This document shows, in pieces, positions 28,401 to 43,400 of a stretch of 64,000 bases of DNA. Below the pieces are notes generated by a model. The model made no database searches, was not told the DNA's origin, and saw nothing but the letters and a program-made list of their open reading frames with translations. Source of the DNA: Gari tellinella (taxonomy: Eukaryota > Mollusca > Bivalvia > Cardiida > Psammobiidae); NCBI GenBank assembly GCA_922989275.2, contig OV277868.1, positions 78,606,216-78,670,215 on the forward strand. The letters are read 5' to 3'. The translations under genes and the position numbers were made by a program. How positions within the stretch are numbered: position 1 is the stretch's first letter; every line of letters begins with the position of its first letter.

Positions 28401-31400
28401 CCTCGCTTACAAATGATTCCGCCTTTCATAATAAAAAGACACTGAATTTAGTTAAAAGCCATTTGAATATAGATTGGTGTAGTAGAAGAAGGGTTGTTTA
28501 GGAATAGTATTATTATGATACTATGAGGTTAAAATTTATTAGTATAATTTAAAATGTTTCACCTCTAACAATATATTTCAGAGTCATGCAATAACATAAT
28601 CGCCTTTTCTTGTGGTGACTTGACGTGTATACCAAGGTCCCTGGTATGTGACAGGGTTACTAACTGCGCCGATGGTAGAGATGAAATGTCATGTACTAAA
28701 ACCTACAAAACATGCTACGAATATTGGAAAGATGGCTACAACAAAAATTTGACAATGGCCGAAGAAGGTAAGAACATATTCCCTTTCTGTGACTTACAAG
28801 ATACTATTATTTTCCCAATTACCCCTTTGAATTCTAGTCACGCACATATACGTCCTCTTGAAAGTATGTAGCTCTAAAGCGTACACATATAGTATAATAC
28901 ACATGTAGTGTACATACAATCAAACATCAAATTAGACAGCTACTAACATCAGGGTACGTACTGTTTAGTCTGGTCAGGAACAAACTGTTTGCAAACATGC
29001 TTTATACGGCTACATTGAGAGTGAAAGGGTTAACCCGAAAGAAAAACCGCTTCTTCACTGTATTATTTCAAGGTTAACACTCAATTGCTAATTAAGTCAG
29101 TTTAAACATAATTTCATATTACATCTTACAAGACGTAAACCATATGGTAAGTTTAGTCAGCTTAAACACGTTTGATTTCTTTCACCGTAACTATCATAAG
29201 TAATGTTAGCTAATGTATAATTAGTGTATGTCTTTCAAAATATATACTCTTTTGTCAGATGATAGATTGTTTTATTTTAGTATATACCAATCGATAATGT
29301 ATAGAGATTTCTCAGTTAGATAACTTTCATATGCGTCACAGTTTATATCATCACTAGTGATGATATCACTTTTGCAGTGACAATATCATTTTAGTGAAGT
29401 CACGATACAATATCTTTTGTGACGTCGCGTTAGATAATAACATGTAATTTTGTGATTTTTCTCTGAAAACAAACTTTATTAAAAAGTGTAAAATAAATAG
29501 AATAATGGAATTCTTTTGACCAGATAACAACATATTGTTTTGAGTTCGAGTCACAGTCTGGTCATTCAAATTTTCATGTGGGGATTGTACCCAGCTGTCG
29601 ATGTATGCAGAAAACCGGGCAAAATCGGCTTTTTGAATCTTCCTCCACCTGTAATTAGCTGGACGTCCATATATGACTAAAATAATGTTACAAATGACGC
29701 AAAATAATAACAAATCCTTTAAGAATACACTTGGTCTATGCAAACATTGTATACTCTAATAAGAGGACTCTTGAAGGAGCCCTCTGATCATGTTTAACAG
29801 CGTTTGTTATTTAGCAAGATATTTTAAGATTCAAACATATTTAATTTTAAATCGGAGTTATGCATTTACGAGCCTAAATATTAAGGGTGAATTTATTAAA
29901 CGAATATGCTACAGGTATATAATCTTTAGTTTGTTATCTTGTTTTACAGTACGTATACAATATATTGGCTTTTTCCTTGACTGTCAGTTTTATTGGATTG
30001 ATACTAATGTTCTTGGAATAAGATCTCTAATGGACTGGGTAGGTGTTTGGACTTCAGCGTCAGGCAATTATTGGTTTGGTTCTGTAAGCGCCGACGTTTT
30101 TAAAGATCACGGGCACACATGTACATTCGAGGTAAGATACCATCTTCAAGTAGGTTATTATTTATCATATATCAAATTATTAGGAGCCAAACTGTTTGAC
30201 ATTCTGGTAATACACGAGGGCTGTAAAGTTCGTAGAATTTAGTCCTTATTTTTGTATGTCATCAACAATGTGGTATATGTATTTACCGGTACATCACTCA
30301 TACATAACATATTTCTATTGTACTTTCCATAGCTCAGAGCGATCTTGAATTTACGTGTGTAATTTTCGGAAGTGTCTCACTCCCTTCGTCGGCACTGACT
30401 GTTCAAATAGTAAAAACCGTCGTTGAACAGGGACGAGGGCCTGGAGCTACCCTCCTTCTAAACGCCGCTCCTCGAGTCAGATGTCCACACCAGGTCACGT
30501 GACCAGCACTAGTCGAATAGTCAGTGCCGACTAAGGAAGTGAGACATTTCCGAAAATTACACAGGTAAATTCAAATCGCTCTGAGTTATGGAAAACAAAA
30601 TAGAATGAATCATCCAGAGCATGGAAACAACCTTTTTAGGTGTATACATAACATTTTCTTGTTTCAAAGAAACGTTTTCGTATTCTAAAGGAAAGTATAT
30701 TTGATTCCGTCTCTAGTGACGTAATAAATGGGTAGCATAATAAACCTAGGTGTGCCTGTATAGTAGCAGGTTTCTCTGTATAGTAGATGCATAAATAAAC
30801 CGAAACTATTTTACAAAACAGTTTCATTCATCAAGACAAATATCAGAGTAACTATTTGCTTTTCAAAGTAAAAGCAGTTTACAAATATTCATCAATGCAA
30901 TTTTTCTATTCTCATATACCTCTAGGCTGTTAAATGGCACTCTACAATCATCTCTTTTTCTGTCGTCTGCTAAAGTGATACTATAGTCACAATTGAAAAC
31001 TTATAGATACTTTAGGTAGCAGTGGAGAATCTGTTATTCTTTCCCGTTTAAACGCAAACGTATGCAAACGCAAAGCACTAAAACGTAGAAAAGTACAACT
31101 TTTGGACAATTCTGATATTTCATATTTATCTTGGTGGCAAACAGTTTGGAGCCTGATCAGACGCCGGGTTACCCGGCGTCTGATCTGGCTCCAAACTGTT
31201 TGTACTGCAAATAATAGTTTTAGCGTAAACGCGTTTATTGGGAAAGAATAACAGATTCTCCACTGTAGGCTAACAAACGAAGCAAACTGTCAGATTTCGC
31301 GGCAAAGTTGGACATAAACACTGCGTGAGATGCAGGGTTTGAATCTGAGGAGTCATGATATAAATTGTTTCAAAATAATGCACGACTTTGAAGAGTACTT

Positions 31401-34400
31401 CAAAAACTTGTGATAATTTGTATGGTCAGTAGATTTGTTTTATCTTATGATTTGGAGCGTACAGTATAGCAGCGTAAAGTAAATTAGCAACATTAAGTTG
31501 AAGTGTTTAACTTGTCGAATTTGAATCGACTTACTTTTCAATTTTATTGCCATTATTGCACTCTTTCATCGTTTTCTTGTAGTAATTTTTCTGACGTGTA
31601 AACTATAATAAAAAACAACGCATGGCTCAGTCTGCTCCCTAGCGGTTATTATTTGTATGTCAGAAATTACATGAAACTTGTCAATCTAGTGTTATTATGA
31701 ATTTGAAAGGCTACATTTGGTAAAACTATTTAATGACGGGATAAAATCGAAAAGTGTGTCACTTCATTCGATAGGAGGGGTTTATTCTGTCCTAGGAGAA
31801 ACCGTTGAACGCTCGGCAAGCCTCGATGTAACTGGTTTGTCCCCTGACAGAATAAACCCCTCTTATATCATGCTATTATATATCATTCTCTATGCCCTTT
31901 AGAACTATTGCAGAAAACAAATTTTAAAGACAATAATTTCATAGCGTGTTGGAGGTTAACTCTTTTCGACCCCTTTTAGCACATTAAGTTTATTCTTGAA
32001 CCAGGAAAATAGTTCCAATTAAACAGGCATAAACTTGTACCAAAAGATAAAATGTCCATCGGCTAGCAGATAACAGCTTTAAGCAGACTGAAAGTAAAGC
32101 AGCACGCGCGTTAAGGCGCATACTGCTTTACTTTCAACCTTCTATAAATGGTCCCCTGTCTTCAAAACTAGAAACAAGGTATGAGGTAAAGAGTTAAACA
32201 TGTGTCTGTTACGTCGCGCTTGTCTCTCTTTACCAGGCTTGTTGTTGTTAACAGGTTGAACACATGTAAAGAATCCCTTTGAATAGGCTTAATGTTTCAT
32301 ACTCAGGCCTTTCGCTACTTTCGATCAGAATCCATATTATTGCCAGAGATTGTTTCTGTAAAGGTAGAAAAGATTAAATGAGCTGTGTCATGACAAAACC
32401 TGCCTTGTTGCTTTGAAACATTTTACTCTCTGAATCTGAGTTTGGTCTACACTGCCAAAACTGTATATAATATAGCTATATAAAATGCTTTATATGCATG
32501 TGGGTGGAAAACAGGGAAGATCAAGATCAGTCGATGTGTCTTAGACGCAGCGTCTGTACTTGGTGTATCTTGTTTGCAATGCAATAAGTCAGGTTTTTCC
32601 AATGACACGACTCAAATGAGTTTCAGACCGTAAACAGACATAATTATTGCAGACGAAAGAGTTAACCAACTACTCAATATATAGATACAGCACCCCCTCT
32701 CTACAACGGCCCTCCCAACAACGACTCCCTCCTTACAACGACCCTTGTCTCAGTACCCGTCATAGGAAATTATGTCTTACGCTTTTACTGCTGCAAAATC
32801 GTCTGCTTAAAATTGTCGTCTGCTTCTTTCTCAAAGTTACATATTGGACATTTTGATAGAAAAAGAAACTTAATGACGAGTGACAAACAGCTTGAGTCCA
32901 GATCAGACGCCACGTTACGCGGCATCCGATATGGATTCAAGATGTTTGCAAATGTAAACCAATTTCCCTCCCTATAAAGACTCCCTCCGAACATCGCACA
33001 TAATATTTGTCTCCCATTGTGTGTCGTTGTAGAGAGGGAGCGCTGTATACCCTTTTACATCTTAATATATTTCAGCCACTGACATGAATCTGTACACATA
33101 ACAAATATATTCTATAACCTAGCAGATAATATATTAAAGTATGCTGAAAGTAAAGCAGAATGTGCCTTAATGTGCATTCTTTTTATTTTCAACCTGTTTT
33201 ATAAAGTGGTCACCAGTCTTCGAATCTAGAAATAGACCATAAGAGAATGGCTAAATGAAAATGTTTACCGACAGCACAGCCCCTGATAAGGGGATCATTT
33301 TAAAACTTTAAACTTATTTCTTCATTGCACTCGATGGTGTAACTACTGATTAGAGAAGTCTCTTCGGGACGATTCATATGAGTATATATACATGTAGTTA
33401 CAACATAGGATTTGGTGCTGAAACATGTGAGACAATGTTGGATTTGTTCAGTTTACTCCCTCTTATCTGGAGTCTTGCTTCATGTTATATTTCTTTCTTT
33501 TAGGTAACACAGAGATGCAAGTATCACTTAGTAAAAATTGCTTCGTATCTCGACCCTACCTATAATGGAAGCTACAGCTTTTGTCGACCAAGAAGCGTGC
33601 AATACATCACTGACGGGTAAATTCAAGTCATTGGATTTTACTTTAACCCTTTCAACCCTAAATTTCTCTTGTGGGTAGTTATACTCCTTTTGTACTCTTC
33701 TGGTACAAGTTTTTGAACCAGTCTACTGTTACATTTTTGGTATTACAAGAACATCCAATGACACTGTCAAACAGTGCAGACCCTGACAAGAGGTTCCTAT
33801 AGGCATTCTTATATATAATTCTTTTATCAACCAATCTCTAAAAACATATTGCAGACGACATTATCAATGTAAACGATAGTTTGGCGGTAAACGAGTAAAA
33901 TCGTACGATACAACTTTGCAGTGAAAGCGTTAACCCTTTCAGCCCTACAGCCCTCTGTAGATATTACTGATTACATATGCAAACAGTGTAATTCCTGGCC
34001 AGAGATCTCCTATATAAGGGCTCTCTGATCAGAGTCTGCATTGTTTGATGTTTTCATTGGTTTTTGTTGCCATATCAAATATTCAAAAGTAGACTGGTTC
34101 AAAACTCTTGTGCTAGAAGAGTCCAAAAGGATAATAATTACCCAAAAGAGATATTTAGGGTTGAAAGGGATAATAAATTAAACAGTTTGCAATCACAAAA
34201 TGATTGCTTTATATGTTCGCATTAGTTAACGGCAAATACATTGCAATAAATGAGCTCCAGTAATTTGTCATACAGTGGAGAATGTGTTATTCTTTCCCAA
34301 TAAACGCCTTTACGCTAAAACTATTATTTGCAGTGCAAACAGTTTAGAGCCAGATCAGACGCCGGGTAACCCGGCGTCTGATCAGGCTCCAAAGTATTTG

Positions 34401-37400
34401 CCACCAAGATAAACAAAAATTATCAGAATTGTCCAAAAGGTGTTCTTTTCTTCGTTTTAGTGCTTTGCGTTTGCGTACGTTTGCGTTTAAATGGGAAAGA
34501 ATAACAGATTCTCCACTGTAATTATGTGTTATTGATATTGAATAATCACATACAAGTCTCTCTTTATGACAAATGCTATTTACCCTTTCATGATCAAACT
34601 TATCGTGGAATTAATACCCCTTCATCGCCATATTGTCGTCTGCTTCAATATTGTTGTCTGCAATATCGTTTCAAAGTTAAATATAAGGCCGTATGACTTC
34701 AGGCGTCATTGATAGTGAAGGGGTTAAGGCAAACTATCATGTTGTCTGCAATATCGTTTCAAAGTATGACTTCAGGCGTCATTGATAGTGAAGGGGTTAA
34801 CCCTTTCCCCCATAGACTTTTAGCGTATTTAATTTATTCCTCCGCTGAAGAAAATAGTTCCAGTTTATACCCTCATGAACAATTACCATTACAAATATTT
34901 TATATAGCCTAGCAGATTTTAGCTTAAAGCAGGCTGAAAGTAAAGCAGAATGTGCCTTAAGGCACATTCTGCTTTACTTTCAGCCTGCTTTAAGTGATCA
35001 CCTGTATTCAAAACTGTAAACAGGCTATAAGGTAAAGGGTTAAGGCACACTATCATTTTGATAGAGTAATTCAATAGCAGATATTTTATTGGAAATTCCA
35101 TCATTCCTTATGCATCGGAAACATTCAGGAATTCGTCATTTTTAGCGTATGCCAGAGACAACAAGGCTATGCTGTGTTGGTAGAGATTCAGGAAAAGGGT
35201 TTAAGTCCTTGCTCCCTTTTGTCATGCTTTTGCATCTTTTACAAATAGTGTATATATGTGCAAAGTACCCCAGTATTTTGCAAACAGTGTAGACTCTGAT
35301 CTAGGGGTTCTGTAATATCCCTTTGATCAGTTCCCGCACTGTTTGTAATTTTGCATTTTATTGTAAGAAATAACCTTAAACGCATGTACATGTAGTCACA
35401 AATGGACTAGACTTCATTGGAAAATGGGATTGTCCGTAAGTTTCAGAGGTTAGAGAGTTCTAGCAATATGTCAGTATTTGAGAAATCCTGTTTACATCTG
35501 TTCCAATGGAAGCACATTTAGATGCCCTTTGAAACTTTCCCTATAGTCTGACTATACATAGAACAGCCAGCCGGTTAAGTCGAACACTAAAAAAGGAGCT
35601 ATCTGTCTTACTCTTTGCTTACTTTAATCAAACTCTTGTCGTTCACCCTTTAAACGCTCTGTACAGCGAAAATAAAAACGCTACGGCGAAAAGGATTAAA
35701 TTAAACTATGACAACACTTTCAACAGATAAAGAAAGCTATATAGGTACTACATACAATCGGTCGTTAAGTTAACTATTTCCACACTAAGTTACTCTTGTG
35801 GGCTAAAAGGGTCCCTTGTGGATACTTTTAGTTAATTAAACATGAACCAGTATACTTGGAATTCTGCATTATTAAATAAATACTAGTATAAACTAGCGAA
35901 CAGTGTAGACCCTGCTCAGAAGGCTCCTATAGGAACCCTTTGATCCGGGTCTACACTGTTTGCAAATGTAATGAGTACATTTTCAATAGGTCCATTGTGT
36001 CAACAGAGTTTAACCCTTTCAACCCTACATTCCTCTATAGAGATTACTAATTATATATGAAAACAGTGTAGACCCTACTCAGAGGGCTCCTATATCTCTG
36101 AACAGGATCTGCACTGTTTGGTATTTTCATTCGTTTTTGTTCCCATACAAAACAATGCAACGGTAGACTGGTTCAAAAGTCCTGTACTAGATGTAGATGA
36201 GTCCAATAGGATAATAAATACCCACAAGAGAAATTTCGGGTTGAAAGGGTTAAGAACGTTTGTTCAGTTATGTAAAAACATTTCCGCATTGAAAACTGTT
36301 TTCAGATATCGAGTTTGGAAAGGTAACTCAAGTGATACCTTGCTTGGTTTGATTACTGATGTGTCAGGAAATTCTGTGGAATTCCAAAAGATCCGAAGTG
36401 TACATATCGACTTCACAACCAGCGTGTTGGCCAATCTTAGTACTGAAATAAAACCCGTGGTGTGTCTGGCAGGTGAGACTTTCTTAACCATTTCATGATC
36501 AAATTATTCAGGACTTCTTTACCCCTTCAACGTTTCATTGTCGTCTACTTCAATTTTGATGTTTTGAAGATCGTTTTAAAGTAAGATTCTATGCAGCATG
36601 ATTGAAAACATATCGATACGAGTTTCAAAGAGTTTGGATTCTGATCAGACGCCGCGTATCGCGGCGTCTGTTCAGGATCCCAACTGTTTGCAAACGCGTT
36701 TTAAAGCGTCATTGAGAGTGAAAGGGTTCAATTGTACTTCATTTATACGCTTCTTAACTCATTTAATGTATCCCTTCAAAAAAGAAAGCATTTCCTCTTT
36801 ATACAGTAATGCATATGAAATATTTTCTATGTCATATGATGATCTCTTAAAACAGGGTGAAAGTAAAGTAGAGGGCGCCTTTAAGCGCATTCTGCCTTCT
36901 AGCCAACCTGCTTTGAGTGGTCACCTATCAAAAAACCAGGGTATTGTCTTACGAAACGTCGTGTATACGACAAAAACGGTCGTAAGTCAAACCTTTAAAA
37001 AACATCTAATTTCTTATTACTCCATCTAATCAAGTATTGTAAACATCTCTTTGGAGTCGTCTTTTCATGACGATTCCAAAGAGATGTCACATAATTAGTT
37101 GGAGAAATAAATACTAATTGAGAATTTTATAATCTGATTTACGACAATATTTGTAGTACGACGTTTTGTAAAACGAACCATGAATAACCGCGTTTATACC
37201 AATACAATAATTTCTATTTTATTTCGGATAACCCGGCGTCAGATCGGGCTTCAAAAAATATACCATTCAGATTTAAATTAATCCTTAGACATTACAAGTC
37301 ATACAGTGGAGAATCTGTTATTCTTTCCCAATAAACGCGTTTACGCTAAAACTATTATTTCCAGTGCAAACAGTTTGGAGCCAGATCAGACGCCGGGTAA

Positions 37401-40400
37401 CCCGGCGTCTGATCAGGCTCAAAACTGTTTGCCACCATGATAAACATGAAATATCAGAATTGTCCAAAAGTTGTTCTTTTCTACGTTTTAGTGTTTTGCG
37501 TTTGCGTACGTTTGCATTTAAACGGAAAAGAATAACAGATTCTCCACTGTAGTAGTTTACTACCAGTTATTGCATTGCGTTTCGTTTGCGTTTTACCCAT
37601 TTCCCAGATACGAGTATACGCATTTTACGCCTCTAACTTAATCAACCCCTGAAAAACTATTTCCGTATTTCAAATGCATGAGTAAGTATGATAAGAAGTA
37701 TGTTGTAGATCCTACCAGGTGGTAGCTTAAAACATGCTGAAAGTAAGCAGAATGTGCCTTAGGTCGCATTCTGCTCTACTTCCAACCTGTTTTAAGTGGT
37801 TACAAGTCTTCAAAACTAGAAACTAGCTAAGGGATAATAGGTAAAACGGGAAAGAATGACACTGTCTCCACTGTACTTGTTTCTTGTTTTTTCAGAGTAT
37901 ATTCAAACAGATATCAATTGTGGAGATGGCGAGAATGTGTCTGGAGCTCGCAAATGTCTCTATGATTTCACCAGGGGTGGTGTTATTGACGGATGTCATA
38001 ACTTTAAGCATTTGGATGATTGTGGTAAGATATGTGTTGACGTTTGGTAAATAAACCCTTAACTCTATGCCATTATAATACAGTCGCTGTCAAAGTATCG
38101 TCTACAGTGGACCCCCTACAGTGGAGAAAACGTTATTCTTTCCCAATAAACGCGTTTACGCTAAAACTATTATTTCCATTGCAAACAGTTTGGATTCTGA
38201 TCAGGCTCCAAACTGTTTCCACCAAGATAAACATGAATCATCAGAATTGTCCAAAAGTTTTCTACGTTTTAGTGCTTTGCGTTTGCGTTTCGTTTCGTTT
38301 AAACGGGAAAGAATAACGTTTTCTCCACTGTACACACCGGGACCTCTAAATACCGACATTCTCTCTAAACCGGACAAAAGCTTTGGTCCCTTTCCAACCC
38401 TTCTTTACCTTTACCAATTACGCCTTTTTACATATTTGGTTTATTCCTACACTGAAGAAAGCAGTTTAAACATTCTAATACCGGTAGATGATAGCTTAAA
38501 TCAGGTTGATTCTGCTTCACTTTCAACCTGCTTTAAGTGGTCAGCTACAGTGGAGAATCTGTTATTCTTTCCCAATAAACGCGTTTACGCTAAAACTATT
38601 ATTTGCAGTGCAAACAGTTTGGAGCCAGATCAGACGCTCCGAACTGTTTGCCACCAAGATAAACAAGAATTATCAGAATTGTCCCAAAATTGTTCTTTTC
38701 TACGTTTTAGTGCTTTGCGTACGTTTGCGTTTAAACGGGAAAGAATAACAGATTCTCCACTGTATCTTCCATACTAGAAACAAGCTATTTGATAATGGGT
38801 TAAACCCCTCTAAATTGGTAACCCCTTTAAACCGCAGATTTGCGTCGTCCCCACACATGTCCGGTTTAGAGGAGTTTCACTGTACTTATATTTTCCGTCT
38901 GCATTTACTTGACAATGTACAGTTTGGCATTGTATGAGTTCGTCATTAACTTTTTCACTACCAATCCCGTCAACGATGACATTTGCAAACAGTTTCGATT
39001 CTGATCAGACACCGGTTAAATCGGCATCTACACAGGACCCAGACTGTTTGGCACTTACATCATTGTTTCGTCATTTGAAACGCATATACTACAAAATGAT
39101 ATCAATAAAAACAGATGAAAAAAGTTAAATTAAACGTAGAATTTCAATAGTAATATTGCAGTGACATTTTTTAACTGATTAGTACATCATAACTGCAGGA
39201 AAAGTGTTACACCTGCTTACGATAATACATACGTACTACTTCTGAAAGTACATACATTTTCGTTGCTATTTCTATTAGATCTGCTTTTGCAAAAAAACAA
39301 CTAACGTATATAAGAGGGGCATAATAATTGAGCGATCCCTTTGCATTGGTTGGTCTGATCTGATAAATGTGAACATTTTCTGAAAAATCAGCCTTTCAGC
39401 GAGACATTCATGGTAAAGTTGTTATCATACGAGGGCCGTTCATTTAATTATGTCACTATTGCGTGTTTCTGGCCTCCAGCTAATACTAGCGCATTGAAAT
39501 TTGGTATGCTTCACAATGTAGTAATTGTTTATATTGACTGAAAATTTCTTTTGAATACGTCAAGCAATTTAGATATTATTGAAGATTAAAGTTGGTCATT
39601 TCATAGACACTGGCTATTGTAGTGTATGTAATGGCGTACGGTGAAATACGGGCTTACGGTAAAGGTCGAATAATCTGGAAAATTTCGATTTCATTGATAT
39701 ACTTTGAACTTCATTTGATAAATTGAAGATTTGCAGTGTCATGAATGTCTTTTTCTAATCAAAACAAGCAATTTAAAGATTAAAAGTTTTACCTTTAGAC
39801 GGCCACTATTCAATTTGACGGGTACCAAGGTTAAAGCTGCTGCTGTGGTCAATCTACTAAAACAGCACGCAAGACAAGCATTTAAATATGTTGGTGTTGG
39901 GAAAATATCGGGTTCCGATCATATGCTTTTGATACGGGGGTGTAAAGTTAGAAATTGTTATGTGTGGTGGACTTCTTATCTTTATATTGCGAATAACATT
40001 ACATACTCATGAAATACGTTGTAAAATCCTTGTCGAAAAGCAGAAATATATAGAAATTGCACATTTCTGAGCTGCCTTAGAAGTGTTTTATAATTATAAG
40101 CAACAAAAACTAAATCAATTTATCGCCAGATAATGCTTTAAGAAAGATTTAGATTGGTTATTGCGAAATACTTAAATGCGCGGGAAAAAGTTTTAAATGC
40201 AATTACGTTCGAAATGCGATCACGCTTTATTTGAATTTAAAAACCAGTCAACCGAAAAATTCTGAGGAGGGTTTATAAAGTCAATATACTGAAAAAAATA
40301 TATGAATTATTATGTAAACATAAACCTGCAATCCGAATTTTAAGATATGCCTAATAAATAAAATTGTAGATTTTCCCCACTTGTATAATGGTAAATGATT

Positions 40401-43400
40401 TGCTGGAAATTTAAACGATAGCCCAGCTGCTCCGCCTGTTTTATTCACCGTAATATAGTTCTTATATTTGATTTGTGTTCCTTTTATCGAAGAAATGTAA
40501 CTTTTTTATGCCGAGCCATGTCTCAATGTAAGCCGGACCATGTCGTTTTACAGTGTTTTCGGGGTACACCTAAAAAAGTATATTTTTATACTTTTAAAAT
40601 TCAAATTTGAATACTTAAATAATATATTTCTATCAAAGAGAAATGTATCTAAGGGTTGGACAGAACGACATACGCACAAATCTTATATTGCGCCTATAAG
40701 GACCCCGATGACAAAATTAAATGAACACCCCTCGTAGATTTAAGATTTTTTGTTTCATTGGTGTTAAAACAAGATATGGTGTTAGGTATTGACTGAAAAT
40801 CCTCTTGAATATGCGAGGAAATTTCGTTTTATTTGAATAATGTATATTTCAGAGCGCGTTTTTTTAAGTATTGCTCAGGCTGATATAAATAAATTTGATA
40901 TTATTTGAAACATGCTTAACAGTACTTTTGAATAACATTTAGTTATTTAAAAATTACTCTAAGTAATTATTGAATAACAGCAAAAAAAACAACTAGAAAA
41001 CAACTAGAAAACCAAAGAACCACATATATCCCCTATATAAATCTAGACATTTGATATCTTTTTTTACTATCAGCTACTCTAAACTAGATAAGTTTTCTAG
41101 ATTTGAATGTTTATTTTTATTCGTCGGTCGTTATAAATGTATTTTAAGCTAAGTTTGGTTTTGGCAGCACATTTTTTTATGCAACCAATGTTTTAGGAAA
41201 GTGGGTGGGGATGCCCTTATACAGTGGAGAATGTGTTATTCTTTCCCAATAAACGCGTTTTCGCTAAAACTATTATTTGCAGTGCAAACAGTTTGGAGCC
41301 AGATCAGACGCCGGGTAACCCGGTGTCTGATCAGGCTCCAAACTGTTTGCCACCAAGATAAACAAGAATTATCAGAATTGTCCAAAAGTTGTTCTTTCCT
41401 ACGTTTTAACGCTCGCGTTTACGTACGTTTGCGTTTAAACGGGAAAGAATAACAGATTCTCCACTGTACATGTCACAAGAGGTAAATAGTCCATGTTACT
41501 ATACTTAAATTTATTCTTATAATCTTAGATTAAGAAATATATCATTATTGTTTGTGTTATAAAATAGTGTTTCGAGGATGTGACGTCATAAATATAAAAT
41601 AAGTGTTTTGGTCACGTTGTCATATACTTAAACGATTGTACTCCTCAAAATATAAATAGTTCAGAGTTTGCGCTAAGTGTGAAAATACCAACATATTAAT
41701 GCAAACTATGGCTACATTTTTAGTATTCTCATGTAAAACGACAAACAGCAACATGCAATAACCTCGTAAATGGCTTATTTGCTGTAAAATGGTTATTTTC
41801 GGGAGCATTTGAGACACGGAATATACCAAGCACAACATTAGCCGTCTAAATTGCCGGAACCATAATGTACTTTTACCAGTAGTTACACAGGTATATAATA
41901 TATGACATATTTAAATTTGAAACAAATCGGTTTAAAATGATAGAAATTATTATTATTAATGTCATCCCCTTCAAATTATTATATGACTCATTTTGTTAAC
42001 AATCCGATGGGTAAATATACATACATCTATAATGACATATAGGTGAACAATAACTTCTCCGATAACAATGTAATGTTTTGTTTCAACTAATAAAATGTTG
42101 TATCTTTGAAAATAGGCAATTTAAAAATTTCAGACGAACCAATGTTAAGTTATCGCTCAGTTATCAGAACTTTTCAAATGCCCCTCGTATAACAATGTTT
42201 TTTTTTTTTTTTCTTTGCTAGAGAACTTTTCGTGTCCGTTTGGTTATATAAAGTGTCTGTCCAGCTTTTGTTTGGCTCAGCGCTTTGTTTGTGATGGTGA
42301 GAGGCAGTGTCCTGGAGGGGAAGATGAGAAAAGTTGTTGTAAGTTACCCCAAATAATCCTTGTTGCCCGGAGAAGGAGACAATCGCATAATATGTTGACA
42401 TCGATGAGACTCTACAAATTGTATATTCCTGAAACTTGAAATGGACAATAACAGTTTTGAATTAATTCTAGTCCATTTTTTATTATTCACGCTTGTTTGT
42501 TTAGAATTTCTTGTGAACTGGCAAACGGTGCAGACGGATTTTTATTCTAGGGGGATGGGCTCTGTTTTTAAAAGACGAGTACATTTGTACATTCATCGAT
42601 ATGTTTCAATGAGCTAAAGCAGGATTGAGGTAGAAGATGCAATGTTTGACTGTCGTCCTGTTCGTCCTGTTTAATCCTTTCGCGGCACCGAAGTCGTATG
42701 AAGTCGACATTGCAAACAGTTTGGACTCAAATCAGACGCTGCGTTACGCTGTGTTACGCTGTGTTACGCTGCGTTACGCTGCGTTACGCTGTGTTACGCT
42801 GTGTTACGCTGTGTTACGCTGCGTTACGCTGTGTTACGCTGTGTTACGCTGAGTTACGCTGCGTTACGCTGTGTTACGTTGGGTACGCTGGGTTACGCTG
42901 GGTTACGCTGCGTTACGCTGCGTCTGATCTGAGTTCAAGCTGATTGCAAATGTTTTCAAAGGGTTTTAATCTTCCCTATAACAACTCCCTCCGAACAACA
43001 CACACTATTTGTTTCCCATTGAGAGAACTGTATCTGATTAAACTCCAGCTATCTATCTGAATAGGGCAATACGCTTTTCACCTAATCCCCAATACCAAAA
43101 AATAAATACAAAAACAACCGCGTTTAAGTTTAATCGATATGTCGATTTGTAAACAGTTTGACAGACTGGACGCCATGTAAACCGATGTATAATCAGGCCC
43201 CACACTGCTTGTCATTCGGATTTAAAAGAAACTGCCATTTTTCTACAATTGATTCGCTTTCCTTATACGTTTCGGTTCGTTTAAACGGGAACACTGTATC
43301 GTTTCATTTTCAGGGAGGACACGTGGCGACTATACACTAGCTGTAGTTTATAACGGGAGACCCGCTGAGCATATCAAATCAATTATATATAAGTTTGCAC

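Larger units (their letters stand above)
30132..33503. other. Intron rich in miniature elements
   Basis: Besides the elements listed separately, no exon was found. Short frames here lie inside repeats. Confidence 0.5.

Noticed and set aside
39799..39950. Candidate receptor exon ([19 protein letters not shown])
   Set aside because: Splice signals are moderate and the required phase (2) does not fit the preceding exon (phase 1), while exons h and i already join correctly.
42637..42943. Frames reading [13 protein letters not shown] peptides
   Set aside because: Translation of the decamer array in different frames.
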